A stretch of DNA of 64,000 nucleotides from Acheta domesticus. Lineage: Eukaryota > Arthropoda > Insecta > Orthoptera > Gryllidae. Numbering within the stretch: position 1 is the stretch's first letter; every line of letters begins with the position of its first letter. Shown in pieces: positions 9,540-23,100 of this stretch. The stretch covers positions 33,899,522 through 33,963,521 of the forward strand of contig JAHLJT010000631.1 in assembly GCA_031308135.1 (NCBI GenBank), read 5' to 3'. Both the position numbers and the translations under genes were made by a program. Below the pieces are notes generated by a model. The model saw only the letters and a list, made by a program, of their open reading frames with translations, was not told the origin of the DNA and ran no database searches.

Positions 9540-12090
9540 CAACTCTGACTATTGAGTGCATTACTTATTCTTGGAAGTCCAGTTCTGTACTGCTGCTCCG
9601 TATCCTACGATTGGCAGGAACGCGGCCTTATTCATTATTTTAAGCATTGGTCTCTTTAGTTTATCTGTTGACTTATCCCTCTAAGTTTGTAGAACAAACT
9701 ATAACCTTTTATACTCATAATTTTGACATGGGGTAGAAATGTGAGTTTTGGATCCAGCCAGATTCCCAGGTATCTTGCTGGTCTGGTTTCTTTAATGATT
9801 TTCCATCTATTTTCAAGCGAGGAGGAAATTTTATGTAAAAATTTGGCCCTATTAGTATAAATTGTTATTTTAAACTGATAGTTTTAATTTTACGCGTTTG
9901 CACTACTTAGAAATTATATAGAAAGATTGAGCTGATCGTTCTTCTAAATCCTTGCAGCTTTTCCCAGGTACAACGACTGCTAAATCATCCGCGTAAGCTA
10001 TTGCCGTGGACACCTGCCTCTCTTAAGATAGCAAGAAGCTCATCCATTAGGATATTCCTCAAGGATGGTCTGCAAATGGACCCCTGTGGACAGTCACGCG
10101 TTACTTTCTTTCCTACGTGAGTTCCACTTGCACGAATTCCTGTCGTTTTATCTTTAAAATAGCTGCGAAACATTGCATAAAGATTTCCTGGACACCCTAA
10201 TTTTCACAGCCGGCAAAATAAAGCTGGCCACCAACAGTGATCAAAGGCTCCACGAATGTCGGCAAGGATCACAGCACAATATTTTTCTTGTGATTGTTGC
10301 TTTTAGAAGGGCAATTACAGCATTTTCTGTGTTAGAACCATGACGAAAACCAAACTGGTTTTGTTCCCAATGTTGCTTAGAGATTTTGTTCAGACTATGA
10401 GAAATTTCTCTAGAATTTCTCTAATGACAGAAAGGTGACATGACGATTGGACGAGGATTGTTTTCCAGCTTATCTGCTTTTCTGATCAATGTTACGATGG
10501 TAGGTTTCCAAGCCCGAGGAAATATACCTATCGCAAGACACTTATTGTACGTATTTAAACATTTGTTTCGCGATTGGGAAGGCATGCTGAATAATTCGGC
10601 GTTAATATTGTCGGGTCTTGGAGCTTTCTATACCCAAAGACTGTTAATAGCTTCATCAAGTTCGTTGACGATGAAAGGCGGTTCGTTGACTCTGGTCACG
10701 TAATCTGCTTCGGTTTCGCGGCGTTCTGCTGCCTGACTGGGCGTGTCATTCTCCAGAGGGTCATCAGGTAAAAGCTCTTGAAGTAGCTCGTAACTGCCTC
10801 GTACCAGACTGTTGCGCCGTTTTTACGGAGGCGCCGGCTAGCAAGTTGATAGGGAACCCCCCCCCCTCGGATCGGCAGCTTGTTTTACCAATTTTTCCCA
10901 GGCTTCTTCTTTGCTCTTTTTAATGAGTTGACGTATTTATTTCTTAGTCTATTGTAGTGTCTTTGATCATCACACGTGTGTAAATTGCGTTTCTTCCGCC
11001 ATTGTAATGTTTTTCTTGCGCTGAGTACGCATTGTTTGACGCGGATGAGGTCTGTTGTCCACCAGGCAGTAGGGATGGGCAAAAATCGTTCATTTTCGTG
11101 AACAGTTCTTTATAAGATCGTTCTTTTTTGTGAACTAGTTCGTTGAACTAGTTCAAAGGAACGAATTAGTTCATTTATTTCCGCCACGTACACAGGGATG
11201 CCATATAGGGCGGAATACCGCCAATTGGGCGAAAAGCAAGCGTTGACTTGCGGGAAGAAAATGCATTTTGGGGGATTCCGTACATAGGGCGTAATTCTTT
11301 GTATCTTGGGAGGGCTGTGGGCGGTATGCTTTTTTTTTCGCTTACTAAATCGTCAATATTGCATTTTCCCACAAATTGTACAAGTATTTATGACTTCTGA
11401 CAGAAATGGCGTATGTAAAAATGTTTGAGTTTTGAACACCATGCAGCTATTAGGAAAATGTCAGAGCCCATTTTTTTACATATATTTTACCCCTTTTTCT
11501 AGCAATTTAACAAGTATTTAAGTCATAAGGCTAGGCTTAGTAGGTAGGCTTTGTACACAACAGTATTTTTAAACTTCTTGTGAACGTGCAGCTATTTTGA
11601 AATTATCAGAAGCAGTGTCAGTCGAGCTTTATTCACCGGTTACCTTTTTTCCCCACTGGGTTATTTGGCGGGTTTTCCCAGAAGGGATCTGGCAACCCTG
11701 GACGCAGGTGTTTTTGCAGGCAGTGCCTTTATACTTACTTACGCTAGAAGGTATTGTTGCGTCTGCTGCAATTTTCAAGATAGCTGTTATTTCCTTGACA
11801 TGGGTATCTGGATCTTGGTCGAATATTGATGATAATTCATTAAGTGCTTGTTAAAATTGTGTTATGAAGGCATCCCAAGCAGCTCGTTTTAAAATATACT
11901 GCCGATCGTTTCCTGTACTTCTGGGAATGTCCTCGGTTATATGATCTGAGTGAATGGTGAATGCTATTGCTTTATGATCACCTCTGGACGAATGCTCCAC
12001 TGATTAACAGATTTAATCCAATTTGGGGTTGATATCGTAATATCGATTTTTGCCCATGAGAATTCGAAAATGTTGGACAGGAATCCTCTT
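9540..12090 (-). mobile_element. R1-like non-LTR retrotransposon (LINE) fragment, broken and interrupted
   Basis: Read on the minus strand from 12090 the order is: the C-terminal endonuclease part (a DITIS block and a decayed GDHK-type block, about 12050-11900), linker, then a WWTTDL-type pre-RT segment (about 11080-10885). RT then appears with a VTRDCPQGSI block (about 10120) and the catalytic YADDLA (about 10010-9980), followed by a thumb region with RYLGIWLDP (about 9780). The frame is broken repeatedly. It lacks ORF1, the N-terminal endonuclease and a recognisable 3' tail. It is interrupted at 11071-11716 by a later insertion. Confidence 0.75.
11071..11716. mobile_element. Inserted DNA transposon (hAT-like) within the R1-like LINE
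   Basis: The identical 8-bp direct repeat CAGGCAGT lies at 11063-11070 and 11717-11724, and the LINE reading resumes on both sides, so the 646-bp segment is an insertion. It starts AGGGATGGGCAAAAATCG, a start common among hAT elements, and then has palindromic GTTC/GAAC blocks. Inside it lie a second possible pair of inverted ends, CAGGGATGCCA at about 11193 and TGGCAACCCTG at about 11690. The outer termini do not pair well, so this may be two nested elements. Confidence 0.65.
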
Positions 12091-12094
12091 CATT

Positions 12095-12350
12095 ATTAAC
12101 AATGTACAACGGACGGACGTTTTGAAAGAAAAAAACAAACACTTTTCCGGTGTCAGGGGACCCAAAACGTGTATTTCCTTTGAAATCTCGAGATCGATTT
12201 TCTCTATAATTACATAACTTTTCCTATCCTACATATATTACTCCTATACGTACGTATGTATATAGACAAGTAAAAATTGGAGCGGTTTTTGAGAAAATTT
12301 TGAAAATGTACCCCTAAATTTTGAATGAAGATTTTTTTAATTGCAGCACC
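12095..12350 (-). repeat. Dispersed repeat family A, copy 2 (partial, reverse, rearranged)
   Basis: The text has the reverse-oriented landmarks: an 'ACGGACGTTTTG' block, a 'GGTGTCA-GG-ACCCAAAAC' block, 'ATTACATAACTTTTCCTATCCTAC' (degenerate terminus) and a terminal palindromic 'TATACGTACGTATGTATA' followed by 'AAGTAAAAATT'. Confidence 0.7.
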
Positions 12351-13983
12351 TCGAGTAGAGCCAGATCACTAGTTTTTTTTCTCCTGACATCGATTTCGAT
12401 CAAGCTGGATATATAACCGCAAACCTGGATATCATGAAGGCACGGCCGTATTTTGTCTTTCTGTTGAAAATCTAAATGAATCTAACATTTTAAAAATCTA
12501 AATGAAAAAGGAAGATGATATCAATCAAGATTTTTGATTTTTTACGGTCATGTGGAATCCAGGTTACTAAGAAAATATTGTTTCCTTCCACATTAAGTGC
12601 TAATGTAAACTTAAGAGTTAGAATAAAAATGTGAATCATTTTAAATATTATTTTTTACAATAGTTCCTTTTCCTTTGTTCATTTGACTTTTTACATCCCC
12701 ACTGTAGCTAGAATTAATGTCTTCATTCTTTCCTATTTTCATAAAAATAAATACCTTTTTCCCCTGCCTATTTGAGGTAAAATAAATGCCTGGACTTTCA
12801 GGCTCTACATATTACATATTAAGGAGTTTACATATTAACATATTTAGGGTACTTACGGGTTTTTTGTTGATGGTATGAAACCGTCTCCTTTCCTGGGCGT
12901 ATTTTTTATAGTGTAGAGGAAATGAGGGTACTGTGAATTATACGCGCACGTTTTCTTGAGCCCCGGAATATTGAATTAAGAATAAATGATAGCAACGAGC
13001 GTTGTGGACAAAATCTGATAAACAGAAATGTTCGCTCCCTTGTAATAGAAACTGTTTTGTATCGAAAAACGAACTGCAAATTTGATATAATATTCTTTTT
13101 ATATCAAAATTATTTATGTCAAAATAACCAAACTCCCCACTGCCTTTCACAATTAGCGAAGCGAGGGCTGAAGAAAACATGCGCGGGTAGAAGACTGGTC
13201 ATTCGACGCTGTTTGTACCATTTCAAAAAGATTTGGAATGTGAAATCGATATCAGTCTACGTGGCTGCGCGCGATTTCAAATGATCGACTATCGTGGTTG
13301 AAATACAAATCTGATTCTGGCAAATGTATTAGGTGAAATAAAAAATGCTCAAGTTAATATGACTTTTACTTTCAGCTTTTGCAATAAAGATTCATGATGT
13401 TTTTTTATTGTGGCAGTGCTTTCTTTCCAGTGTGAGGAGCACTAAGATTTTACAAGGAATGCGAACCAAGTTGATCAAGTTTTGAAACAGGTGTCGAGAG
13501 AACCGATGACGGGTTGGGAGTGAAGACGTCTGTTGTATATGCGAGTTGATAACCTGGATAGAACGGAGACAAGATTCAAATCTGCATTGAATGCATTATA
13601 ATGTATGTCAATTTCAGTTAACATTACGTAAAATTGTAATTTGTATGTTCTTTTCATTTATTTATATTTTATAACACGTAAAAAATAACCTCTACAAAGC
13701 AAACCATTTGACGTTTTTTAATTACCTTTGTATACTTTTTGACATAATGCAATTTAATATTTATGTTAAAGTCCTTTTCAAAGTTGATTCTATGTCACTA
13801 TCCAAAATATCTTGCCATGTTTATTTTGATCCTGTTGGGGCGTGTCATCTCTTATCTGCCAAAAGAACGGTACTCATTCGTCTTGTGGACGTGCTTTACG
13901 ATAAGTCGACTCTCTTATTGGAAGAACTTGAGTTCTGTGATGTTATGATGGTATTTTTCAGCGCTTGAGTCACTTTGTTGCAG
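12351..13983. other. Upstream region of the CTL1-like gene, no promoter identified
   Basis: This region is AT-rich with no supported ORF and no clear TATA/Inr arrangement. Text at about 12400-12460 resembles text at about 45175-45240 and is probably another dispersed repeat. The pyrimidine-poor 'TTGTTGCAG' at 13975-13983 could be an acceptor, in which case the first exon listed here is preceded by an untranslated exon that I cannot place. Confidence 0.4.
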
Positions 13984-13994
13984 GTGACCACAAT

Positions 13995-14102
13995 ATGGCA
14001 TGCTGCAGCACAGATTCTTCAGATCATCTTCCTCATAGAAAGCCGCGTGGCTGCACCGATATCTTGTGGCTCTTATTATTTATCGCATTTTTATTTCTTT
14101 TG
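13995..14102 (+). CDS. CTL1-like coding exon 1 (start codon)
   Basis: The exon encodes 36 residues beginning MACCS, matching the cysteine-rich N-terminus of CTL1 proteins, then a [11 protein letters not shown] block and the start of the first membrane helix. It ends in phase 0 before GTAAGT. The ATG at 13995 is the only one that fits the family's N-terminus. An acceptor-like CAG at 13981-13983 suggests the exon may begin at 13984. Confidence 0.9.
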
Positions 14103-17100
14103 GTAAGTACAGCTTATTTGTAGATAAAGAGTAAATCTGTATATTAGTAAATTATCTTGAACTTTGAAGAAATAAAGTCATAGATAGAAAAGTTTATTAA
14201 TATGCCCTTTTTAAAAATATTTTCCAGATATTTATTGCTTCTTTTGCATTTGTCTATGGAAATCCATTGCGATTGTTAAATGGTTATGACACTTTTGGAA
14301 ACACTTGCGGCACAAGCAAAAATGAAAAAATTGGAAATTTATCACTGTCTGGCCTTGATACCATTGACAAGTCGTAAGTATACCAAAAAAGTTACATAGT
14401 ATTGAAGTTGTAATTATTAATATGTGAATTAAAACATGTGAATTAAATTAAAAGCGAATTAAACTGAACTGTTCATTTTCACTGAAAATCAGAATTATTT
14501 ATGTCTTGTGGCATTGACAGTTCTCAGAAGTTTCTAATGACATATAAAAAACTTTGTTTCTTGTGAAGAAAAAGGATTGCCAATGTTAAAGCAGTTATAG
14601 AAGATAGTTTTTTTTTTATGAAACAATAAATGTATGGACTGGTAGCATATTAATGTTAAAGATATGCATGTAGCAATATCATGTTTATTCTAATGTCATG
14701 TGTCTTGTGTTCATGTTAAACCAATTCTCATAATGACCTTGCCTTTGTTAGAAGTGGTACACAAAAAACACTCTTTTTACAAAATGTCTGAAAAATGAAT
14801 GTTCTTATGCATTATATCCTTTATTGTGTTTTTGAAACTATTGAGTGGGTAAGAAATTTATGGTGAAACATTGCATATTTTTGAATGTTATTGTTTCCTT
14901 AATAATGCTACAAATACAGTCTACACAATTGCATTAACTTGTTAGAATTTCTCTAAAAGTAAATTCAGTTTTTATTTTCAAAAGACGCACTTCATTTATT
15001 AACATGACACAAAAGATGCAATAATTTAACTCAATTTATTATTGCAACAGCAAAGATTTGCCTACAATAAAAGTAGAAATAAAGCCATATAAATAAACCT
15101 CAGTTAGATGTAATAAGATAGTGAACTAACAATCTGAAATTTTAACTGATCATCATTTCTGCTCTGTTTTTAGATTTTTGTTCTATTTGGATATTAAAGA
15201 TGTTCGGAAGACAATGAAGTTGTGTGTCAAGAAATGTCCTGATCACAACTTAAATACTTTTAATGATATTGAAAAGTTTTACAAGGATACTGGCTCAAAG
15301 TTGTGCAGGTATAAATAAAATTTGGTATTTAAATAAGTACAGGTTCAATAAAAAGCTAAATAATGTAACATTTGACTTTAGTATTACCAACCAAACAGCT
15401 TTTATCTGACATGTCTGGATTTTTAGTGGTTTTATTTATCCATCCTAGGCTGCAGGCAGGCATCATATCTATTTGAAAATGTCCATCAGTTTGTAAATTC
15501 TCTGTTATTCTTGTGTGTGCCATTTCTTTTTGTGTAAATAAATAAACCAAATTTGATATAAGAACTTGTAGTAGTTGAGTTGATCATTAGTTAAAGTTAA
15601 TGTTGGCATCAGACATGAAAGCTACTGTTTTGTATGTAGAGTTGGAATAATCTATCATATTTTGTGTGTTGTGGAAATATGCTTAAAATTTTGTTGCACA
15701 AAGGACTAGGAATTACTAATTAAGTTAGAGCAAGTGAATCTGTAACTATTATTACCAACAACCATTTTATCTGGTGGTTGGAATTGTGTAAATTTTTAGA
15801 GTCAAGACTCGATTTAAACGTTAAGATGTCCAACATTTGAAAAATTTCTGTTGGTAATGGTAACTTAGAAGTTCAGATCTTTCTGTTAAGCCATTGAAAA
15901 ACATAGTGCAACAAATAAAATGTTGAGGTAGACTGGAATATAACTTAATAAAAAGGTATTGCTGTCTGTGCCTGCCTGTCTTTTTCTTCTTTTTTTATCT
16001 TTTTTCTTTTCTTTCTTCTTTTTTTCTTTTTCTTCTTTTTTTTTCTTCTTTTCTTTCTTTTCCTTTCTGTCTGTCCATTAGTCTGGCTGAACAGAGAGTT
16101 GGTCTGGCCAAATGAACAACTCTCCATTCTTCTGTCGTTCTGTTCCTCCATCCATCCGCATGTCGGTCCATCTGCCCATGCACTGATATGTAAATGTTGA
16201 CAAATTTATTTCACAAGAAAGAGCATGGATTTCATTTCAACTTCTAAAGAATTTTGAAAATTCTGTGTATAATAATACAAGGTGGAAGAGTGGTGAATAA
16301 TAATACACGGTAGTTTGTAATGGTAGAAGAGTGGAGGAACTAGTGTAGGCCAGCCTGCAGTTGTAATGATTTCATCTTACTTATTCAGTTTCAGCTAAAA
16401 ATCATTTATCTATTATTTCTCAGTTTTATTTGGTGCAGAGCTCTGTTATATTTAAGCTTCTAGTTAATAATTTTGTTATATACGGATTAGCTTAGGTTAA
16501 TGCTGTCAGTTACATATTTTTTTACTGGAAAGGTTTGAGGTCATTTTGAACTTGTTCAGGTACTGTTGGAATTCTTAGGCCCCTTGGTACCAAAATTTGC
16601 CAAGTGCTACCTTTTCAGGCCTTTCAATAAACAATTTTGACGACTATATTTTCAAACAATTTTTTTTTTAAATTCCATTTTAATGGTATCTCTGAGAAAC
16701 CAAAAAAATGTTAACATTATATATTTATGTTTTAATGAGATTCTTATTCTTCAGGTATGATTTTGACTTTAATGAAGTTCGTGATAAACGTCTTTCTGAA
16801 CAAGACATCGCCAATACAATTACACTCCCTTTAGGGCCTTGCCCGCCCTTGCCAGTGTACCTCAGGTATAATCTTTTACCTGGATTAATAAGAACACTAC
16901 TTTTGAAAAGCAATGTCATGTAAATTGCAATATTTTACAGTGATGCAGTTCTCCATAGATGTATACCCAAGCCTGTGAAGGAACTTTCTGCACAAGTTAT
17001 CAACAGCTTGTACGATGTGCTTAATAGTTGGGATGCTTTAGAACAGATATTAGCTGATTTATATGCATCATGGAAAGAGATTCTTGCACTTTCATTTCTA

Positions 17101-20100
17101 TCATTTGGTAGGCATAATTGTTTATATGAGTGTAACATCTTATTTATTATTATTTATCTCTTTTAATTCAATTTTTAATGTTTCAGTATTATCTCTCATA
17201 ATGGTAGCTATTCTCCATATGCTGGCATCTGTTGTTGCATGGATATTTATGTTGATTGTTAGTATTGCAGCAATTGGTGAGTACATTAATTTACTGCCTA
17301 ATATCTTTGAGACTGCTACACTGTTCAGATTCATAGAGGCAAAGGATGAGAAATTGAAATGTTGGGGTAGAAGTAAATGTGACTTCAGTCTTAGATAAAT
17401 GCACATATAAATCCAACTTTCAGGCTCATTTAAGGAATTTTGTTTATACTAGCGTACCCGTGCGAGAACTCTCGCATCTTAAATCCCACCCTTTCCCTAT
17501 CCATTTGTCTATCCGTTCCATAAAGGAGAGGAACTACTAATGTACTTACAGAATATCAAACAAAATAACAATGCAATTGATGTTTGAAACAAATTTTCGA
17601 ATTAAAGTTTATTCAACATTATAGATAGATGTTCTTGGAACAATTCATACTTCTTTAAAAACAACATTTGAAGAAATTTTTCAGTCTTTCTTGAGAGTTA
17701 GCTTTTCACTTTCCGTGATAGTCAAATAATAGAATAGGTTTTTTACTCTTAAGAAAGCCTAGTAAAGTAGTGCGAAAATACCGGATAGGGCAAGAACAGA
17801 CATACTCATTGCAACATTATTTAACTTTCCTTGCTTTGTTATGAAGAACCGAGTGGGTTTTGGAGAGTCAGGAATGCCAGCTTGCTGGGGTGAGAAAATT
17901 GAAAAATTATTTGTTTACTAAAAAGTATTGAATTATTTTCTGCATCCTTACGTACCTCAAGAAAAACAATTCCATGCCAAAAAATAATCAAACTAATGTT
18001 TTCACCTTTGAGTACTAAATACCATTTGTTATCATTAGAAACAATTTAGTAGGCATTAGTAAGCCCACTTCGGTACATGGGAATGTTGCTCAAACTATGT
18101 TTGCATTTTTAATATCTTAACGAACCGACACCTTGAGTTTAATATCAAACTGGTGTTTTATTTACAATATGAGTTTGCAGTTGGGCGTTGGTGTACATAC
18201 TTCCAGAAACCACCAACATTTAAATCGTGCGTTTGGACTGCGATCATTGGCAGTTGTTGGGTGACTTGCACTATTCTTTCTATAATTTTAAATTTAATTG
18301 TTTTTTAATTGATTGACGTAGTGTTGTAGGCTAGCGTGTTTTGATTTTTGTTTTTCATTTATTTCAAGCTATTTTACTTAAGCTACTTTCAAAATTTTGT
18401 TCTTTGTGTTGTGTTCTTTGTGTTGTGTACAATTTCCCCCCCACTACCTCCGCGTACCCGTGCGAGAACTCTCGCATGTTAGACCCCACACTAATCCCTA
18501 TCCTTCTATTTCCATTCTAAGAGGGAAAGTAGTTAAACGAAAAGTGTTTGTTTAAAAATCTATAAAGGTAACTTGCAATGTACTAACACAATAACAAATA
18601 AAAATAAAAAACAGTGCAATTGATGTTTAAAAGACATTTTCATTAAATATTTATTTAATATCACAGAGAATTTTCTTGGAACAATTCTCAACACTTCCTT
18701 AAAGACATTTGAAGTAATTATTCAATATTCTTTGTCAGTTTTTAGCTTTTCGTGATAGTCAAAAAAATATTATCTTTTTACTTTTGAGAAAGCTACGTGT
18801 CTGAACCCGCTGACTTGACAATTTCATCGAATGATAACGACAATATTGGTACAGGTAAAACACAAACACAGTCTTCACTCTTCACTGTACAACCACATCC
18901 CTCCACACTTAAGTAAACAGCACTTACAGTCCACGGCAAAACATTAATTGAATGGTTTCACTACACGCATAAGACACATCTTCATAGGTATCAAGCAACT
19001 ATAATAGTACTTGTAGTTGTTGCTGGAGAGCAAATCTTGAATTAATGATTATGCAAATAAACCTCGTCAGACTGCACAAACTACGGTGTTAACAGAAAGC
19101 GTAAATAAAGATTGTCAAATCTAAGCCTTCTAAGCAAAGCTTCTAAGCGTGTCACCACAAAAATTGCTACCAGCAGGAAGGACTGAAATATTGAGGTGGC
19201 CTTGATAGTATTGAAGCGTGGAACCGAAAAGTTAATTGAATGGATCGGAGAATGTGTCATCTTGTAGATTATGGTATGAAAAACGTTTCTTTGAGGCCTT
19301 AGGCCTCAATATTTTACTTTTTGAGGCTCTAAAACGCTTTGTTTATGAGTTATTTGCCGATGTAGGTTGACATGTGATGCGGGTTGCATTTTGCATGAAT
19401 ATTTCGATGTGTTTTTTTAAAGAAATCATCCATATTTTTAAAGTCAAAATGGAATTCGTCAAGTCTCCATGAAATTCTCTTTCTTTAGAGCCCTCATTTA
19501 TAAAGATTGGTTGCGTGTGAGAGCCGGAACCCAAAGGTATACTACTGCAATTATACAGGAGACGATGATTGAATTTAGTAAGTCGAGATTTCTCCAGTCA
19601 TGATTTTGAAACAAGTAAAGGAAGTTAGTTTCTTGAAATGGAGTTTGTTTCCTTCGTGGATATGAGACTCAATATGGATTCTGAAGTCAGCAAGATTTTC
19701 TTTGATACAATGAAAGATAGCACATATGTTAGTATTTCATTGAGCATTTTGTGCATGTGAAGCTAGCAAAGTATTCAACATTGTGGGAGAAGTACACTTA
19801 GGAACTGTCATGCCTCATCTTTCCTATGGTGAGTCCTGCAGAATGTCCTTCCAGGACTCCCGTTTCATTGAGTTTACATGATGTTGCAACAGTGGCAGTT
19901 TCTTAGGAGAGGGAAGGGAGGGAAGCCCTCCTGATCTATATTCTTCTTTTACATATAATACCAAATAAAATATTTTCTTTGATTTTTTGAGGAAAAGACT
20001 TGAATATAAATTTAGAGTCAACAGGTATGAGAAATGTACTTTTTACGTACTTGCCCTTACTAACATAAGAAGAGAAAGCATTCTAATTGTGCGCTGGAAA

Positions 20101-23100
20101 ACTGTGAATTTTTCACACAAAAACTCTATTGCTGGGCCCTGGTAACAAAAAGTGGATAAATCCAGTTGCTAAGTATAGAAAGAAAAGGAAAAAACAAAAC
20201 AAAACTCCTCTGACATGTGGTGTAGCCAGAATCAATGTTTTGAGCGTCCTTCATACCGAGAAATCAATTGACAGCAAAATGTCTGTCTGTCCACAACACT
20301 AACACATAAACCATTCAGCCAATTTTCTCCAAAATTGATATTCCTCAATTGTTCTGACCCTCTTCCCAAATGGTACCAATTTTTTTGATTAAACTTTTTC
20401 CTTGGATAGAGTAGTGGACACTTCAGATAATTGTGCAGGTCTCAGTTTTTGATGAAATCCCAGATTTTTCGAAAATTACAAAAATTCAAAATCTTTTTGA
20501 CATCTTCCTACAACTATAATATTGAAGATAGAGATTTTTTTCCTAAATTAAAAAAAAACATGATTTTCTCCCAATTTGTTCTTTTGTACAAAAAATCATG
20601 TTTTTGTAATTTTTGAAAATTACACATATTGCACAAAATATTGCGCGAAAATAAGTAAAATTTTCAAAAATATTTACTTGACCTTAATGAACGAACTTAC
20701 TATGGACAACAAATTTCATTTGAAGAAAAAATCTTCATCTTCAATTTTGTAGTAGTAGGAAGATGCCGAAAAAAACGAAAACATTTGCAATTTTCGAAAA
20801 TTCAGAGTTAACGGTGAAAATAGGAGCTCTGCCACCTTAATAAGTGTATTTTACTCTATTCTTACAAGAAATTTAAAGAAAAAATTTGGAGCCGCTTTTG
20901 AAATAATTTTGAAAATGTCTGGGGGTCTTCATGTAAAGTACCCCCCAAAATTAAAATATCGGTTTCAAATTCCAGGGGACTGTGACATCAGCCAGATAGA
21001 TTGGGGATTATCAATTCCGGAGAAAATTGGCTGTATGGTTTATGGGCTAGTGTGTGGACGAACAGACATTTTGACGAACAGAACGTTTTGCCGTCAATCG
21101 ATTTTTCGGTATGAAGGACGCTAAAAAAGTGGATTCTGGCTGCACCACTTGTTAGAGGATTTTTTTTCTGTATTAGCGACTGGATTTATCCACTATTTAT
21201 GGCAGGACCGGGCAATGAGAGTGTGTTTTGTTGTTTTTATTTTTTTTGTTTGTGTTTTTTTGTCGTTATTTTTTTTGTTTGTGTTTTTTTGTCGTCGTCG
21301 TCGTCGAAAATTCGCCATTTTCCGGCGCACGATTACAATACTTCTTACGTTAGTAAGTGCGAGAAAGTAAAAAAAATATATTAAAGAATGTGAGACACAA
21401 CTCTTGTTGTCAGAAGTTCTTCCTGTCTGTGGTCACTCCCCAACCCACAATATGATGTTGGAGAACCTAATCCGAAAACTCCCAGAAGAGTTGTTCTGCC
21501 GAGTGTATTCTGTTAATATGTTTTATCAGGCGGCTCATTAAAGAATTTGTTTATTTACAAACTCCTGAAGTACAACATACCACCCCATTCTCATAATTTA
21601 AACTTAATTTTAATATTAAAGTTGAAATTATCATTTGAAAGCGAATCCCATTTGCTCTATCATATATGCTTGTACATGACAAAATTATCGTACAAAACTG
21701 TAATTATCTTTCGGGATGGAAATGCTGACGATGAACCTTTTCCTTCCGTGTGATCCAAGTTCCAAACGGCTTAATGTAAACTGTGACGAGTGATACAATC
21801 ATTCAATCAGTACATAAATTACACATTTAATTTCAATGGACTTCAGTTTTTTCGATTAATTGTTATGGCACAAGGGCAGACTGTTTTACTGTAGATGTAG
21901 ATTTAAATGTGTGTAAAAGTAGATTTATCAATACCATTAGATATATGAACATGAAACCAAAAACAGTGCATAAAGAACCTTTGCTATAAATTTCATTGTA
22001 ATCTTTGTGTAACAAATTGTCAAATAATTAATATTTTCCCACTTTCTTTCTACTTTTTAAATTAATCTGCCCAAAAATATAATTATTAAACTACGCAAAT
22101 GAAGAGTACAAGGAAGACCAAAGGAGAGAGAGAGTTAACAGTAGTGGAAACCCAGCAGCCCTACTGCACAACTGTACACTGCCCACCTTAACTCCCATAA
22201 AAGTGTGTGATGATAATGTTTGTGAAAATTTCCCAATTTTGGTTGCAGAATAAAGCAATTAAAATTTGTAGATTGTTTGGGTAACAATAATAGTGGGTTA
22301 AAAATAACCATGTGGCTGTGAACCTACTTTTGGATGGTAATGTGATGGGTTTTTAGGTAACCACTAATTTTTGTTCACATATTATGGTATTGCTCACAGA
22401 CTTTGCTAATGCTCACAGACTTTTTGCTATTATAAAAATTAGTGGCACTCATTTTACTGAAAGCTTCAAGGAAGTTTGAATGAACATTTGTTTTGTTTCT
22501 AGGTGGTACAGCCTACCTTTGGTGGACATATGTTGATATAAACAAGCTTCTCAATAAAACTCCGAATGAGCAGATGCTTGCAGAATCAGTTCGAAATGAA
22601 CAAGCATTTTTACTTTATTCTATAATTGCAACTGTTTTTACTGTGAGTAAAGAAGAAAATTACATAAAATTGAATATTAATGTAGGTAATGTGTAGTCTC
22701 CAATGCATGTCATTTGTTCACCTCAATGGTTGTCAATTGCCAAAAGAGACTTAATTGGCTGTCTGTTACCAAAAGTGCTCTTTCATTGAGAGAGAATTAA
22801 ACATATGAATTAGGGAGAAATTTTAATATGCTTCTGCAATTTATTCCCAGTATAAAAGTATGGCTTGTGAACAGTTTTCAATCCTATGCTTATATTCTTA
22901 GAACAATATAAGGCCATGGATTCTCTCTTTGAATATTCCTATTAAAATCGGACATTTTAAAAATTTTGTAACAATTAGAGGAAACCATAATTTTCATTAC
23001 ATTTGATTATTCATCTTGTGAATTGTGACAAAATGGTATTGATATACAGTAAACTATAATAAAGAACTCTCCTATTAACAAAACTTGCTATAATGGGACA

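Noticed and set aside
13708..13968. ORF just upstream of the first CTL1-like exon
   Set aside because: It is out of context for the family N-terminus, has no domain and ends before the acceptor-like site.
15945..16183. Lys/Arg-rich minus-strand ORF
   Set aside because: It is a polypyrimidine tract in translation.
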